DNA of 33,707 nt from Flavobacteriaceae bacterium (GTDB taxonomy: Bacteria > Bacteroidota > Bacteroidia > Flavobacteriales > Flavobacteriaceae), in NCBI GenBank assembly GCA_029248455.1, contig JAQWJH010000112.1, positions 1 to 33,707 of the forward strand. Reading direction: 5' to 3'. Shown here piece after piece: positions 7,661-16,811 of this stretch (the stretch's first letter is position 1; every line of letters starts with the position of its first letter). Below the pieces are notes generated by a model that worked only from the letters and a program-made list of their open reading frames with translations, was not told the origin of the DNA and made no database searches. The position numbers and the translations under genes are program-made.

Positions 7661-9246
7661 TTAATAAAATATATAGATTCTTTATAAACTTTACAAAGCA
7701 ATTAGGAATTAAATTTCAATTAAATTCACTATTCTGCAATTATAATATTGAGAACAAACGTGATAAACATGTAGTCATTTTTTCTGCAATTGGAAAAATG
7801 TATATTACATACTATGAAATTATGTTTTATCACATTTTAAGATTCATGGGATATAATGTTAAATATTATATTTATAATTATGACAACCCAATTAACGAAC
7901 TAACAACTCAATCAATTTTTGAAAGTGGAAAAGCAAAATTTTTTATAAAAAAGAACGTAAGTAGTAGTATTAAAGTTTTAAAATCTGCAAATGTTAAATT
8001 TGAATTTATTGACTATTACCCAAATATTTTTGATCTAATCAATTTTAAAAAACCTGAAACATTAAATGAAATATTTGAATTTAAATATGAAAATGTAAAT
8101 TTTGGTCACATAACTAAAAGAACACTATATCGATATTACAAGAGCAAAAATTTTAATGAAAATGATTATAACACAGCATTAAAGTATTTAATTGTAGCCT
8201 TGGGTAATTATCATTTTATTCATAAGATCAATTTTAAAAATAATAAAATTGATTTACTGTTTATGTCACATGGTATATATACATCGTGGGAGCCTATAAA
8301 GATGTTGTGTGAAAAATATTCTATTAATTATGTATGTTATGATCGTGCAAAAACAGCTAATCATATAATTCTTAACAAAAATCAAGAGGCCCCTAATTGG
8401 GATTTTTCATCTTCATGGAGAAAATATATAAAAAAGAAATTAAACAAAAATGAAGACCAATTAGTTTCCAAATATTTTCTCGAAAGAGAATATCAAAAGG
8501 GTGATGTATTTTCTTATAATTTTTCAGGACGAGAAGATGGGTCAAGTCTTAAAAGAAGATTCAATATCCCTGAAGATAAATTAATTATTACAATTTTTTC
8601 AAACGTAATTTGGGATGCAGCTAATGTTTCAAGAGATATAACATTTGAAGATACATTAGACTGTATAATAAAGACAATTGAAAAGTATAAGAATAATAAT
8701 AAAGTTCATATAGTAGTTAGGACTCATCCAGCGGAAAAAGTTTTAGGCACTAATGAAGGGTACAATGATTTAATCAATAAACATCTAGATAACAAAAAAG
8801 AAATTAATAATTATACAATAATTAAGCCTAATGATAATGTAAATTCATATTCTGTAATTGATATTTCAGACATTGGTATTGTGAATACTAGTACAGTAGG
8901 CCTTGAATTTGCCATGTCAGGAAAACCTATCTTATTAATTTCAGAAACACACTATAGGAATAAAGGATTTACTTATGATATCTCTAGTCAAAAACAGTAT
9001 TTTGATATATTAGACTCTTTGATTAATAAAATTAACTTAAAACCTAATCAAGTTGAAATATCAAGAAAATATTTTTATATGATGATGTTTCTTTACCAAA
9101 AAAAACCCCCTTTAAAATATGAAAACGGTATTTTTTGTGGTTACAATTTTAAAAATTTTTCAGATTTAATTAATGATGATTTTGTTAAGGAATTCATTTA
9201 TATGATTGATAACATAGATTCAATAGATGATTTTGTTAATTGGTAA
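7657..9246 (+). CDS. GT-B glycosyltransferase resembling capsule/Kdo transferases (KpsC-like)
   Basis: A 529-residue protein without signal peptide or obvious membrane helices. The C-terminal half shows VVRTHPAE (H357-E360), a DISDIGIVNTSTVGLEFAMSG block at about 402-422 and KPILLISE, resembling the nucleotide-binding half of capsule-synthesis proteins such as KpsC/LpsZ and related Kdo or nonulosonate transferases. The N-terminal half is divergent and rich in Asn, Lys, Tyr and Phe. It closes the nonulosonate block by ATGA coupling to the formyltransferase, so it is a good candidate for the enzyme that transfers the modified nonulosonic acid from its CMP donor. The family call rests on the C-terminal motifs only; another GT-B transferase is possible. 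Confidence 0.68.
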   Translation: MINKIYRFFINFTKQLGIKFQLNSLFCNYNIENKRDKHVVIFSAIGKMYITYYEIMFYHILRFMGYNVKYYIYNYDNPINELTTQSIFESGKAKFFIKKNVSSSIKVLKSANVKFEFIDYYPNIFDLINFKKPETLNEIFEFKYENVNFGHITKRTLYRYYKSKNFNENDYNTALKYLIVALGNYHFIHKINFKNNKIDLLFMSHGIYTSWEPIKMLCEKYSINYVCYDRAKTANHIILNKNQEAPNWDFSSSWRKYIKKKLNKNEDQLVSKYFLEREYQKGDVFSYNFSGREDGSSLKRRFNIPEDKLIITIFSNVIWDAANVSRDITFEDTLDCIIKTIEKYKNNNKVHIVVRTHPAEKVLGTNEGYNDLINKHLDNKKEINNYTIIKPNDNVNSYSVIDISDIGIVNTSTVGLEFAMSGKPILLISETHYRNKGFTYDISSQKQYFDILDSLINKINLKPNQVEISRKYFYMMMFLYQKKPPLKYENGIFCGYNFKNFSDLINDDFVKEFIYMIDNIDSIDDFVNW

Positions 9247-9253
9247 TATTAAT

Positions 9254-9562
9254 ATGAGTAATGTCTCACGGTTATGGAGGGGAACTTTATCCATCAACAA
9301 AAATTCAATTCAAGAACAATTTGAAAAAATAAAGAATGCAGAAGAGGCTTTACATGTGAAGCATTTTATACATCAGCGACAAAATGTTAAATATTTAATT
9401 AATGCTTGTCCAGATCAGTGTTTTACATCCGAAAAAGATTTAAAAAAATGGTTAGACGATTATGAATTGGACAACAACATATTATCAAAAAATAATCAAA
9501 TAAGTTCAAATTTATTTTTGGAATCTTTTGAAGAACTTTCAGATAAATTATCCAATAATTAA
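9254..9562 (+). CDS. Small protein of unknown function
   Basis: A 102-residue soluble, charged protein with no membrane segment that I do not recognise. The chosen start is the ATG at 9254, seven bases after the upstream stop (MSNVSRLWRGT). An in-frame ATG at 9227 would add nine residues and overlap the transferase by 20 bases, which is less likely. Visible features are two cysteines in NACPDQCF, a basic-aromatic segment (HVKHFIHQRQNVKY) and an acidic, Asn/Ser-rich C terminus. It lies between the KpsC-like transferase and the flippase with only a three-base gap to the latter, so it is cotranscribed. It may be a partner of either neighbour. Confidence 0.62.
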   Translation: MSNVSRLWRGTLSINKNSIQEQFEKIKNAEEALHVKHFIHQRQNVKYLINACPDQCFTSEKDLKKWLDDYELDNNILSKNNQISSNLFLESFEELSDKLSNN

Positions 9563-9565
9563 AAA

Positions 9566-11038
9566 ATGAAAAACTTATTAAAACTCTTATCCTTAAAGTT
9601 AGTTGCTTCAATTTTAGGTCTTTTAAGTTCAATAATTACGGTTTATATTTTTGGAGCTACAAGATTAATAGAAATTTATTTTGCTGCCCAAACTTTAATT
9701 TATTTAGTAGCATCATTAACCCAAAGTGGTCAATTGGCTGAGGTTTTTCTACCTGAATATCATAGATTAAATAAAATCTCTAAAAAAATAAGTTTTAATG
9801 CTTTAAATGTTGTTATAAACCGATTTTTCATATGGGGTGTTGCTATTTCATTAATGATCTTCTTAGCAGCACCTATTCTTATGAAATTGACAGTACCTGG
9901 TTTTAGTTTAGCTGAACAGGAAGAGGCTATTTTAATTTTCAGGTTTCTATTACCTTATTTATTACTACAGTTTTTTAATTCTTTTATTATTACCGTTTTA
10001 AATGCAGAAAAAAAATATGGAAGAGCTGAGTTAATTGGGCTGGTAAATATTACTATTAATATTTTAATGTTGATTATTTATCACCAAACTCTTGGTATAT
10101 GGGTGTTGGTTATCTCAGCTCTAATAGGGAAATTTTTGGAATTTTTATTTTATTTAATTCAGTTATATAAAATCGGATATAAATATAATTTCATCTTTTC
10201 GATTAAAGAATTCAACCATTTGTTTTTTTTTAGTACAATGAAAAGTACAATTATGTATGTAGGTGCTACTCAAATTTATAATATGGTTCTAACCGCTAGT
10301 ATTTCTTTTCTTCCAGAGGGTACATTTGCAGTTTTTAAATATGTTAGTAATTTAGGTAATAAAGTATATAATGTATTTATCCAGCCGTTTATCGTCTTGT
10401 TTTTCACACGGTTTTCATTGCTAACGCAACAAATGAAAGATACTAAGGAAGAAGTTGTTAAAAATATCGTTGGTATTGTTAGTGCCAATATAGTTATTTT
10501 AATTGGCACAATATTGTTAGGAGATATTATCATTGATCTGATTTGGGGTGGTAATAAATTTGATATTGATGATGTAAAACTTGCATACGTTTTTTTAATT
10601 TTTAACGTTTTAGCAATTTTCATTACTAGTTTAGGAAGTATTTATAGAAAAATGGCTATTTCACATGGGAAAGGAAAAGTTTTATATACGTATTGGACAT
10701 TTTCGCAAATACTGTCAGCTGGATTTGCATATATTTTAATTAAATACTTTAGTGTTGTTGGTATTTATATTTTAATGCCGTTAAATGCTTTTTTTATGGC
10801 TGTAGTAAGTTATTTTGTATATATAAAGATTAAAAAATCGAATTATGGTTTAATTAAAAATTATGTACCGGAATTATTGCTTATTGGCTTAGCATCAACA
10901 ATTAAATATTTAGGAGAATTTTATATTAAACCGTTATTTAACAAAGAATATTTAATCGCTTTTTTTGTTCTTACCACATTACTGCTATCATTATATCCAG
11001 TCTTGGTTATTTATAAAAAAATGAGAGTTAGTGAATAA
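9566..11038 (+). CDS. MurJ/Wzx-type lipid-linked oligosaccharide flippase
   Basis: A 490-residue integral membrane protein with about 13-14 hydrophobic helices, the size and pattern of MOP-superfamily flippases. The N-terminal region resembles MurJ more than classical Wzx: FGATRLIEIYFAAQTL, then a QSGQLAEVFLPEY segment and a VPGFSLAEQ loop matching the MurJ APGF region. Such proteins move undecaprenyl-linked repeat units from the cytoplasmic to the periplasmic face of the inner membrane. It is the only flippase in the window and lies among the glycosyltransferases, so it is the expected exporter for a Wzx/Wzy-type pathway. A true peptidoglycan MurJ would not be expected inside a polysaccharide locus. 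Confidence 0.85.
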   Translation: MKNLLKLLSLKLVASILGLLSSIITVYIFGATRLIEIYFAAQTLIYLVASLTQSGQLAEVFLPEYHRLNKISKKISFNALNVVINRFFIWGVAISLMIFLAAPILMKLTVPGFSLAEQEEAILIFRFLLPYLLLQFFNSFIITVLNAEKKYGRAELIGLVNITINILMLIIYHQTLGIWVLVISALIGKFLEFLFYLIQLYKIGYKYNFIFSIKEFNHLFFFSTMKSTIMYVGATQIYNMVLTASISFLPEGTFAVFKYVSNLGNKVYNVFIQPFIVLFFTRFSLLTQQMKDTKEEVVKNIVGIVSANIVILIGTILLGDIIIDLIWGGNKFDIDDVKLAYVFLIFNVLAIFITSLGSIYRKMAISHGKGKVLYTYWTFSQILSAGFAYILIKYFSVVGIYILMPLNAFFMAVVSYFVYIKIKKSNYGLIKNYVPELLLIGLASTIKYLGEFYIKPLFNKEYLIAFFVLTTLLLSLYPVLVIYKKMRVSE

Positions 11039-11101
11039 TGATAAATAAGTAAATTAATTACATTATTTAATAAATATCAATACAATAATTTGCTTGGGAA
11101 A

Positions 11102-12127
11102 ATGAACACAAAAACATATAATTATTACGCATCCTTCCCATCTACTAAATTTGATATAGACAAGGAAAATCCATTCTTAATTATCGTCGATAATGAAATG
11201 GAAACACTCGGTTGGAAAAGTAAAATTATAAATTTCAAGTTTATTCCACTTTTTTTAAACAGGAACAAAATTAATTTTTTGTGGTTTCATTGGCCAGAAA
11301 GCATATGGAGAAGCAATAGATTATTTATGAAACTTATTAAGGCCTATGTTTTTATTTTAAAGTTACATTTTGCCAAATTAATGGGATATCAAATAATATG
11401 GTCTTCACACAATGTTATGCCTCATACACTAGAAAATTCAAATTTTGAATATTTCATGAGAAAATTTTTAGTGAACAATGTTAGTTTGGTAGTAGGACAT
11501 TCAAGAAATACTGAAAATTCACTAAATAAAAAAAAATTAATTCCATTTAAATATACTTTATGTTTACATGGTACTTATGATAATTTATATGAAAAGGATA
11601 ATAAAAACATAACAAGAAAATTCCTAGGGTTTAATAAAAATGATAAGATTATTTTAATTAAAAGTGGAAGAACAAAAAAGAATTTTGATGCAGCTTGTAA
11701 TTTTTTTAGTTCAATTAAGAATGAAAAATTTAATAACATTAAGTTTATTATAATCGGTAATGAAATCGAAACCAAACATGCTGATTATTTTGTCTCTGGG
11801 TGGCTAACTAATAGTGACTTGGGAGCATATCACAAAATCTCTGATTATGTGTGTTTACCGTACACTAATATCACTTGCTCTGGCGCATATTTTCTTTCAC
11901 TGACTTTTAATAAGCCTGTTATAGCTCCAAATTCAGATTTTTTTAATATGCATACACATAATGACACTTCGGTATTGTATGATAGTTCAAACGAGCTTAG
12001 AAAAAAACTTAAACTTATAGATGCTGATAAAATAAAAATTAATTACGGCTTAATTTCAAATTTAAAAAATGAGTTTAAGTGGTCAGACTCTTTGAACATT
12101 CTTGTGGGTGTATTAAATAAATTTTAA
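11102..12127 (+). CDS. GT-B glycosyltransferase
   Basis: A 341-residue putative GT-B transferase. The start chosen is ATG at 11102; an upstream in-frame TTG at 11090 would only add four residues. The N-terminal half contains FLWFHWPESIWR and IIWSSHNVMPHT, a pattern also seen in GumK-like and related GT4-clan transferases. The C-terminal half has IILIKSGRTKKNFDAAC, FIIIGNE and a ISDYVCLPYTNITCSGAYFL segment with KPVIAPN, the usual donor-binding side. No membrane helix. A 63-base AT-rich gap separates it from the flippase. Donor and acceptor cannot be predicted; a uronic-acid transferase is one option, since the locus makes UDP-ManNAcA. Confidence 0.75.
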   Translation: MNTKTYNYYASFPSTKFDIDKENPFLIIVDNEMETLGWKSKIINFKFIPLFLNRNKINFLWFHWPESIWRSNRLFMKLIKAYVFILKLHFAKLMGYQIIWSSHNVMPHTLENSNFEYFMRKFLVNNVSLVVGHSRNTENSLNKKKLIPFKYTLCLHGTYDNLYEKDNKNITRKFLGFNKNDKIILIKSGRTKKNFDAACNFFSSIKNEKFNNIKFIIIGNEIETKHADYFVSGWLTNSDLGAYHKISDYVCLPYTNITCSGAYFLSLTFNKPVIAPNSDFFNMHTHNDTSVLYDSSNELRKKLKLIDADKIKINYGLISNLKNEFKWSDSLNILVGVLNKF

Positions 12128-12157
12128 AAATATGTTAATAAAAAGCATAAAAATAAA

Positions 12158-13789
12158 ATGAATAATAAATTTAAAATAGGACTTTTAATTTCTAATAACG
12201 ATTTAAGCTGCAGTAATTACAATTTAATTGATTCCCTGTCAAAAAATAAGGATATTGAAATAATTGTGCTTTATTCTAAATTATCAAAAAATAAGGAAAA
12301 ATTTTTTAGAAAATATATTTTAAAATTAACTAGGAAAAAAATTAATGCATTGTTTTTTCATTGTATAATAACAATTGAAAAATATATATTTAAATTAATT
12401 TATAAGAACACAGAAAATACATATGATTTAAAGACTTTAAATTTAAAAACTATATTTATCAATCCTGTTTTTTCAAAATCAGGATTATTTATAAGTTATG
12501 ATGAGAAAAATATTAAAATATTAAAAAATCTATCTTTAAACTTGATTATAAGGGTTAATACACCTGGTATTTATAAAGGAGATATACTAAATGTATCTAA
12601 AATCGGCATATTATCATTTCATCATGGAGACAACAATTGGAATAGAGGCGGCCCTGCTGCTTTTTGGGAGGTTTATAAAAAGAAAGATGCAACTGGTTTT
12701 ATAATACAGTTATTAACTTCTGAATTAGATGCAGGAAAAGTTATATGTAGAGGAGAATACATGACAAAAGAGTTTTATTATACTAATAAACAGAAATTAT
12801 TAAATGACTCTTACTATCACATGGAAAAGGTAATAAATAATATAATTGCTGGAAATAAAATTAAGATTGAAGATCAATACCCCTTTGATGGTGAAATATT
12901 AAAGATCCCAAATTTCAAAATAACATTTCATTATTTTGTTTTATTTATTTTAAAATTATGTAATAAAGCTTTCAGGAAATTATTTCCAAAACAAAGAATT
13001 TGGTCTATTTATTTTAGTAGAACAAGTTTTAAAAATTTAAAATTTAAGAAAGCTATTAAAATAAAAAATCCAACTGGTAAATGGTTTGCCGATCCTTTTG
13101 TCTATAAATTTAAAGAATCTTCATTTATATATTTTGAAGAGTTTAATGTAAAAGACAATATTGGATCAATTTCATGTATTGAACTGTTAAATGATAATTC
13201 TTACAAATATCTTGGCCAAGTTGTTAAAGAAAAATTTCATCTTTCATATCCTTTCTTGTTTGATTTTAAGGGCGTAATTTATATGGTGCCTGAGTCATCA
13301 AAAGACAATTCTATAAGACTTTACAAATGTGTGTCTTTTCCTTTGAAATGGACTTATCAATATAATTTAATGGATAATATTAATGCCGCTGACACAAATA
13401 TATTTTTCCACGATAATAAATATTGGCTGACTACAAACGTAGATCCAACAAATAAAGGAGACCAGAACTCGATTTTAAATTGTTATTATTCTGATAGTCC
13501 AATTTCTAAAGAGTGGATTGAGCACAATAATAATCCAATACAGTTCAGAAATGGCGCAAGAAATGCAGGTTATGTAAATAATAAAAACATCAAAATCAGT
13601 CAAAAGTTTTCATTTAATGAATATGGAAAGTCTTTGGAAATTTCAGAAATAGAGGAATTGAATATTAATAGTTATAAAGAAAAGAAGCTTCACGAAATTC
13701 ATCCAAAATTTTTTAAGAATGCTATTGGAATTCATCACCTTTCGTCTAATGATGAATACACGGTTTTTGATGTCAAAAGTTACAAGTAA
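12158..13789 (+). CDS. Formyltransferase-like domain fused to a five-bladed-propeller-like domain (GINT1-type)
   Basis: A 543-residue two-domain protein. Residues about 1-250 resemble the formyltransferase fold: LSFHHGDNNWNRGGPAAFWE (H155, H156) and ELDAGKVI (D191). The catalytic Asn of true formyltransferases, expected two residues before the histidine, is not present (FHH instead of NxH). Residues about 300-543 look like a beta-propeller related to glycosidases and to the N-terminal domain of GINT1-type inositolphosphorylceramide glucosaminyl transferases: KWFADPFVYKF, FIYFEEF, YPFLFDFKGVIYMVPESS, AADTNIFFHDNKYWL. No signal peptide. Such fusions occur in bacterial polysaccharide loci without known function. 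It may be a sugar-modifying or glycosyl-transfer enzyme rather than a formylating one. Confidence 0.72.
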   Translation: MNNKFKIGLLISNNDLSCSNYNLIDSLSKNKDIEIIVLYSKLSKNKEKFFRKYILKLTRKKINALFFHCIITIEKYIFKLIYKNTENTYDLKTLNLKTIFINPVFSKSGLFISYDEKNIKILKNLSLNLIIRVNTPGIYKGDILNVSKIGILSFHHGDNNWNRGGPAAFWEVYKKKDATGFIIQLLTSELDAGKVICRGEYMTKEFYYTNKQKLLNDSYYHMEKVINNIIAGNKIKIEDQYPFDGEILKIPNFKITFHYFVLFILKLCNKAFRKLFPKQRIWSIYFSRTSFKNLKFKKAIKIKNPTGKWFADPFVYKFKESSFIYFEEFNVKDNIGSISCIELLNDNSYKYLGQVVKEKFHLSYPFLFDFKGVIYMVPESSKDNSIRLYKCVSFPLKWTYQYNLMDNINAADTNIFFHDNKYWLTTNVDPTNKGDQNSILNCYYSDSPISKEWIEHNNNPIQFRNGARNAGYVNNKNIKISQKFSFNEYGKSLEISEIEELNINSYKEKKLHEIHPKFFKNAIGIHHLSSNDEYTVFDVKSYK

Positions 13790-13844
13790 TTGTTTGTAAT
13801 TCGTCATATATTTAATATTTTGAATTATTAAATTCTATCTACCA

Positions 13845-14399
13845 ATGAAAAAAATAATTGTAAAAATACTTTCTGTTATAATTTCTTTTGAGGATTATCT
13901 GATACAAAATTTTATAATGCATATGCCTATAATGAAAATAAGATATATAGTACTTAAGTTAAAATTTAAATCTATCGGAAAAAATACGAGTTTTCTTATG
14001 GGTCTTGGGTATAGGAATCCAAAAAATATTGTCATTGGTTCAAACACAGTTATAAATAAAAATGTATTGTTGGATGGAAGAGGAGGTAAATTAATTATTG
14101 GTAACAATGTTGATATTGCTCAAGAAACAAATATTTGGACTCTGCAGCACGATCCAAATTCTAACTCACATAATTCTATTGGAGATAATGTAACAATTGA
14201 AGATTATGTGTGGATTGCATCTCGTGTCACTATTTTACCGGGTGTCAAAATAGGTAAGGGGGCAGTTATAGCTTCTGGAGCTGTTGTAACAAAAAATGTT
14301 TCTAATCTAACAATCGTTGGAGGAATACCTGCAAAAAAAATTGGAATCAGAAAAAATAATTTAAGTTATAGTTTAAATTATAAGCCTCTATTCAAATAA
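13845..14399 (+). CDS. Left-handed beta-helix (hexapeptide-repeat) acyltransferase
   Basis: A 184-residue WcaF/LacA-like O-acetyltransferase. After a hydrophobic-basic N-terminal helix region, the chain shows hexapeptide repeats: IVIGSNTVINKNVLL, LIIGNNVDIAQ, SIGDNVTIEDYVWIASRVTILPG, IGKGAVIASGAVVTKNV, and the terminal VGGIPAKKIG cap. The catalytic histidine is in LQHDPN. The family uses acetyl-CoA to acetylate sugar hydroxyls (or amines) in the cytosol. A 55-base gap precedes it. It likely O-acetylates one sugar of the repeat unit; which one is not predictable. Confidence 0.86.
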   Translation: MKKIIVKILSVIISFEDYLIQNFIMHMPIMKIRYIVLKLKFKSIGKNTSFLMGLGYRNPKNIVIGSNTVINKNVLLDGRGGKLIIGNNVDIAQETNIWTLQHDPNSNSHNSIGDNVTIEDYVWIASRVTILPGVKIGKGAVIASGAVVTKNVSNLTIVGGIPAKKIGIRKNNLSYSLNYKPLFK

Positions 14400-14407
14400 A
14401 TATAGAT

Positions 14408-15598
14408 TTGAAAAGTACAATTATTTTAATGGCTAATTTTTATAAACCTCATATAGGAGGAGTTGAAAATTCTCTTTATTATTTGTCTAAAGAATATATC
14501 AAATTAGGCTATAAAGTAATAATATTAGTAAGTGATTCAGGCCTAACCAAAAAAGATAGGTTACCTTTTTATGAAAAAGTAAATAATTCTCTTGAAATTT
14601 TTAGATTTAGAACCTATTTTCCAAAATTCTATTTAGATTACTTATTAAAGTTTCCGTTTGAATTATTAAGAATTAAAAAAATAGTTTCTTTTTTAATGAA
14701 TGATAGATCTATTAAAAAAATTATTTCTAGACATTGGATTACATCACTAGGTACCATAATTTCAAGGAATAAAGTAACCTATGTTGTTCCTGGGATAGCT
14801 ATAAATCAAGATCTTCTTTCCACAAAAGATATTAAGTCTAGAATGATAAATTTATTAGCTATCAAACCTCAAATTTTTCTACAGAAATTTGCGTTAAAAA
14901 AATCTAAACTTGTTGTTTTTAGCAAGAATATGAAAAATCAAATATTAGATTTTCTTAAAAACCAGATTAAATTAATAGAGATATATGATCCAGGAGTTGA
15001 TTGTGATAAATTTGAAAGTCAAATAAATCCAAATATTCGCGAAAAATATAATATTCCTGATAATAGTTTTACTTTTCTTGTTGTGGGTAGATTAATTAAA
15101 GATAAAGCAATTCAATATGCTATTGAAGCCTTAAGTCTCTTAGAAAATAAAAATACACATTTACTGATAGTTGGAGAAGGTCCTGAAAGAAATTTTCTTG
15201 AAACCTTGACTAAAAAATTAAATATTGATAACAGGGTAATTTTTGTCGGAAAAATTAAAAAACATATAGAGAATTTTTATTTTGCATCTGATTGCTATTT
15301 AATGACATCTGTAAAAGAAACTTTTGGACAAACAATTTTAGAAGCTTTGGCATCTGGAATTCCTGTCATTGGGTGGAAAAGTGGTGGTGTCATTAAGACA
15401 GCAACCTCAGAAATTATAAAAAACAATATAAACGGTTATTTAATCGATTTTAAACAAAAGAAGTTAATAATGGCCATGGAAGACATAAGTAATTCTTCAA
15501 AAAATGAGATTAATATGTTCAGATTGAATAACAAGGCCCTTGCAAAGAAAAAATATTCTTGGAAATTAATTGCTTCAAAATTAATTAATGAAAAATAA
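14408..15598 (+). CDS. GT4-family glycosyltransferase
   Basis: A 396-residue GT-B (GT4) transferase. The start is TTG at 14408; the alternative ATG at 14429 would cut the first beta strand (STIILMANFYKPHIGGVEN), so TTG is preferred. The donor side shows FLVVGRLIKDKAIQYAIEAL, LLIVGEGPER and the ETFGQTILEALASGIPV motif followed by IGWKSGG. No membrane segment, acting at the cytoplasmic face on a lipid-linked acceptor. It begins eight bases after the acetyltransferase and overlaps the polymerase gene by 11 bases. Linkage and donor are unknown; GT4 enzymes are retaining. Confidence 0.88.
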   Translation: MKSTIILMANFYKPHIGGVENSLYYLSKEYIKLGYKVIILVSDSGLTKKDRLPFYEKVNNSLEIFRFRTYFPKFYLDYLLKFPFELLRIKKIVSFLMNDRSIKKIISRHWITSLGTIISRNKVTYVVPGIAINQDLLSTKDIKSRMINLLAIKPQIFLQKFALKKSKLVVFSKNMKNQILDFLKNQIKLIEIYDPGVDCDKFESQINPNIREKYNIPDNSFTFLVVGRLIKDKAIQYAIEALSLLENKNTHLLIVGEGPERNFLETLTKKLNIDNRVIFVGKIKKHIENFYFASDCYLMTSVKETFGQTILEALASGIPVIGWKSGGVIKTATSEIIKNNINGYLIDFKQKKLIMAMEDISNSSKNEINMFRLNNKALAKKKYSWKLIASKLINEK

Positions 15599-16811
15599 AG
15601 GTTTAAAATTTTTATTAGTTTTCATAATTATATCCTTGGTTAATGATTTCTGGGGGAATGTTATTGGGGTTCCAACTCTTAATCAAATCTTTTTGGCTGT
15701 TATTATTTTTAATTTTAGATTCAAAAAGATCTCATCCTTACACACTTCATTAAAAAAAATTCATTTGTTGTTAAGGTTTTATATAATTCTACTTATTCTC
15801 AACGCTATTGTTACTTATGGACAATATAGTTCAGGAATCACTGTTCATACGACTATAATTAAATCAATAATTATAATTTGTTTATCTCCTTATTTAAAAG
15901 ATGTGTCAAGTTTAGATATTAAGTATTTTATTAAATATTTATTTTATTCGCTTTTGATTTTGGTTTTTTTACCAGGTCTTCTAGAACTGTATTTAAATAA
16001 AAATATAATGAGTTTCGCTGGCGGGTTGAGTGATGAAGTATTTTATATAAGAGCATTTACTAATGATAAAGTAGATTTTGGTTTCAATTTAATTATGCTT
16101 ATAGGGGTATCTTTTGTTCGTTATAATAACAACTTAAATTCTATAAAAAAATACTTTTATATTATCGTTTCAATAATTTCTACGGTATTACTGATCTTTT
16201 CATTTTCATCAACTAATATCTTAGGATTAATTTTAAGTGCTTTTATATACTTATTTTTTATTTCTAAAAATAAAATTCGTAGTCTATTAATAATTTTTTC
16301 CTTTGGCTTAATAACTTTTTATGCAACCCAAAAATACCATTATATATTTATAGAAAAGTACATTTTAACATCTGTTAAAGCAGAAAATTCAGAAGAATTT
16401 AGATCTATTGCGTTAAAAGAAAGTTATAATTTGTTTTTAGAATCACCATTTTTTGGATATGGTGCTGAGTCCAATGGATATTTATTGAGAGAGAGATTAA
16501 GATTGTCGTCCTCATACAAGACAATTAGCTCCCATAATATTATTACAGAATTTACAAATTTTGGATTAATCGGTGCTCTACCAATTTTACTGGTTTTTAT
16601 TTATGTCTTTTTTAGGGTTTATAAACAAAGAAAAAATATTTCACCCTTATTTATAATTTTTATCTTTCTTACAGGTCCACTTATAGCAAGGTTACTTTTT
16701 TATTTCCATAGATTTGACAGGTCATTATATGTGATTTGGATTTTATTAGGTACAGTCATTATTTACAATCATAGAAATGATATCAAAATACAAAGTAGGA
16801 ATAATAGTTAG
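15588..16811 (+). CDS. O-antigen polymerase/ligase-like membrane protein (Wzy or WaaL family)
   Basis: A 407-residue protein with about 10-12 predicted hydrophobic helices and a longer periplasmic-type loop between roughly residues 260 and 320. The loop ends with the family signature SSHNIITEFTNFGLIGALPI, characteristic of the O-antigen ligase/polymerase domain (PF04932 type). FGYGAESNG just upstream also fits. Within a locus that has its own flippase, the most likely role is Wzy, joining repeat units on undecaprenyl pyrophosphate in the periplasm. A ligase cannot be excluded because the two share this domain. It overlaps both neighbours (11 and 35 bases). Confidence 0.83.
   Translation: MKNKGLKFLLVFIIISLVNDFWGNVIGVPTLNQIFLAVIIFNFRFKKISSLHTSLKKIHLLLRFYIILLILNAIVTYGQYSSGITVHTTIIKSIIIICLSPYLKDVSSLDIKYFIKYLFYSLLILVFLPGLLELYLNKNIMSFAGGLSDEVFYIRAFTNDKVDFGFNLIMLIGVSFVRYNNNLNSIKKYFYIIVSIISTVLLIFSFSSTNILGLILSAFIYLFFISKNKIRSLLIIFSFGLITFYATQKYHYIFIEKYILTSVKAENSEEFRSIALKESYNLFLESPFFGYGAESNGYLLRERLRLSSSYKTISSHNIITEFTNFGLIGALPILLVFIYVFFRVYKQRKNISPLFIIFIFLTGPLIARLLFYFHRFDRSLYVIWILLGTVIIYNHRNDIKIQSRNNS

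Noticed and set aside
10276-10623. A 115-codon minus-strand open frame
   Set aside because: It lies wholly within the flippase gene and its hydrophobicity mirrors the membrane helices on the + strand.
13790-13844. Possible promoter before the hexapeptide acyltransferase (TTG near 13794 and ATATTTTG near 13815)
   Set aside because: The second element differs from the Bacteroidota consensus TAnnTTTG by spacing and the distance is slightly short; in such AT-rich DNA this match is weak.
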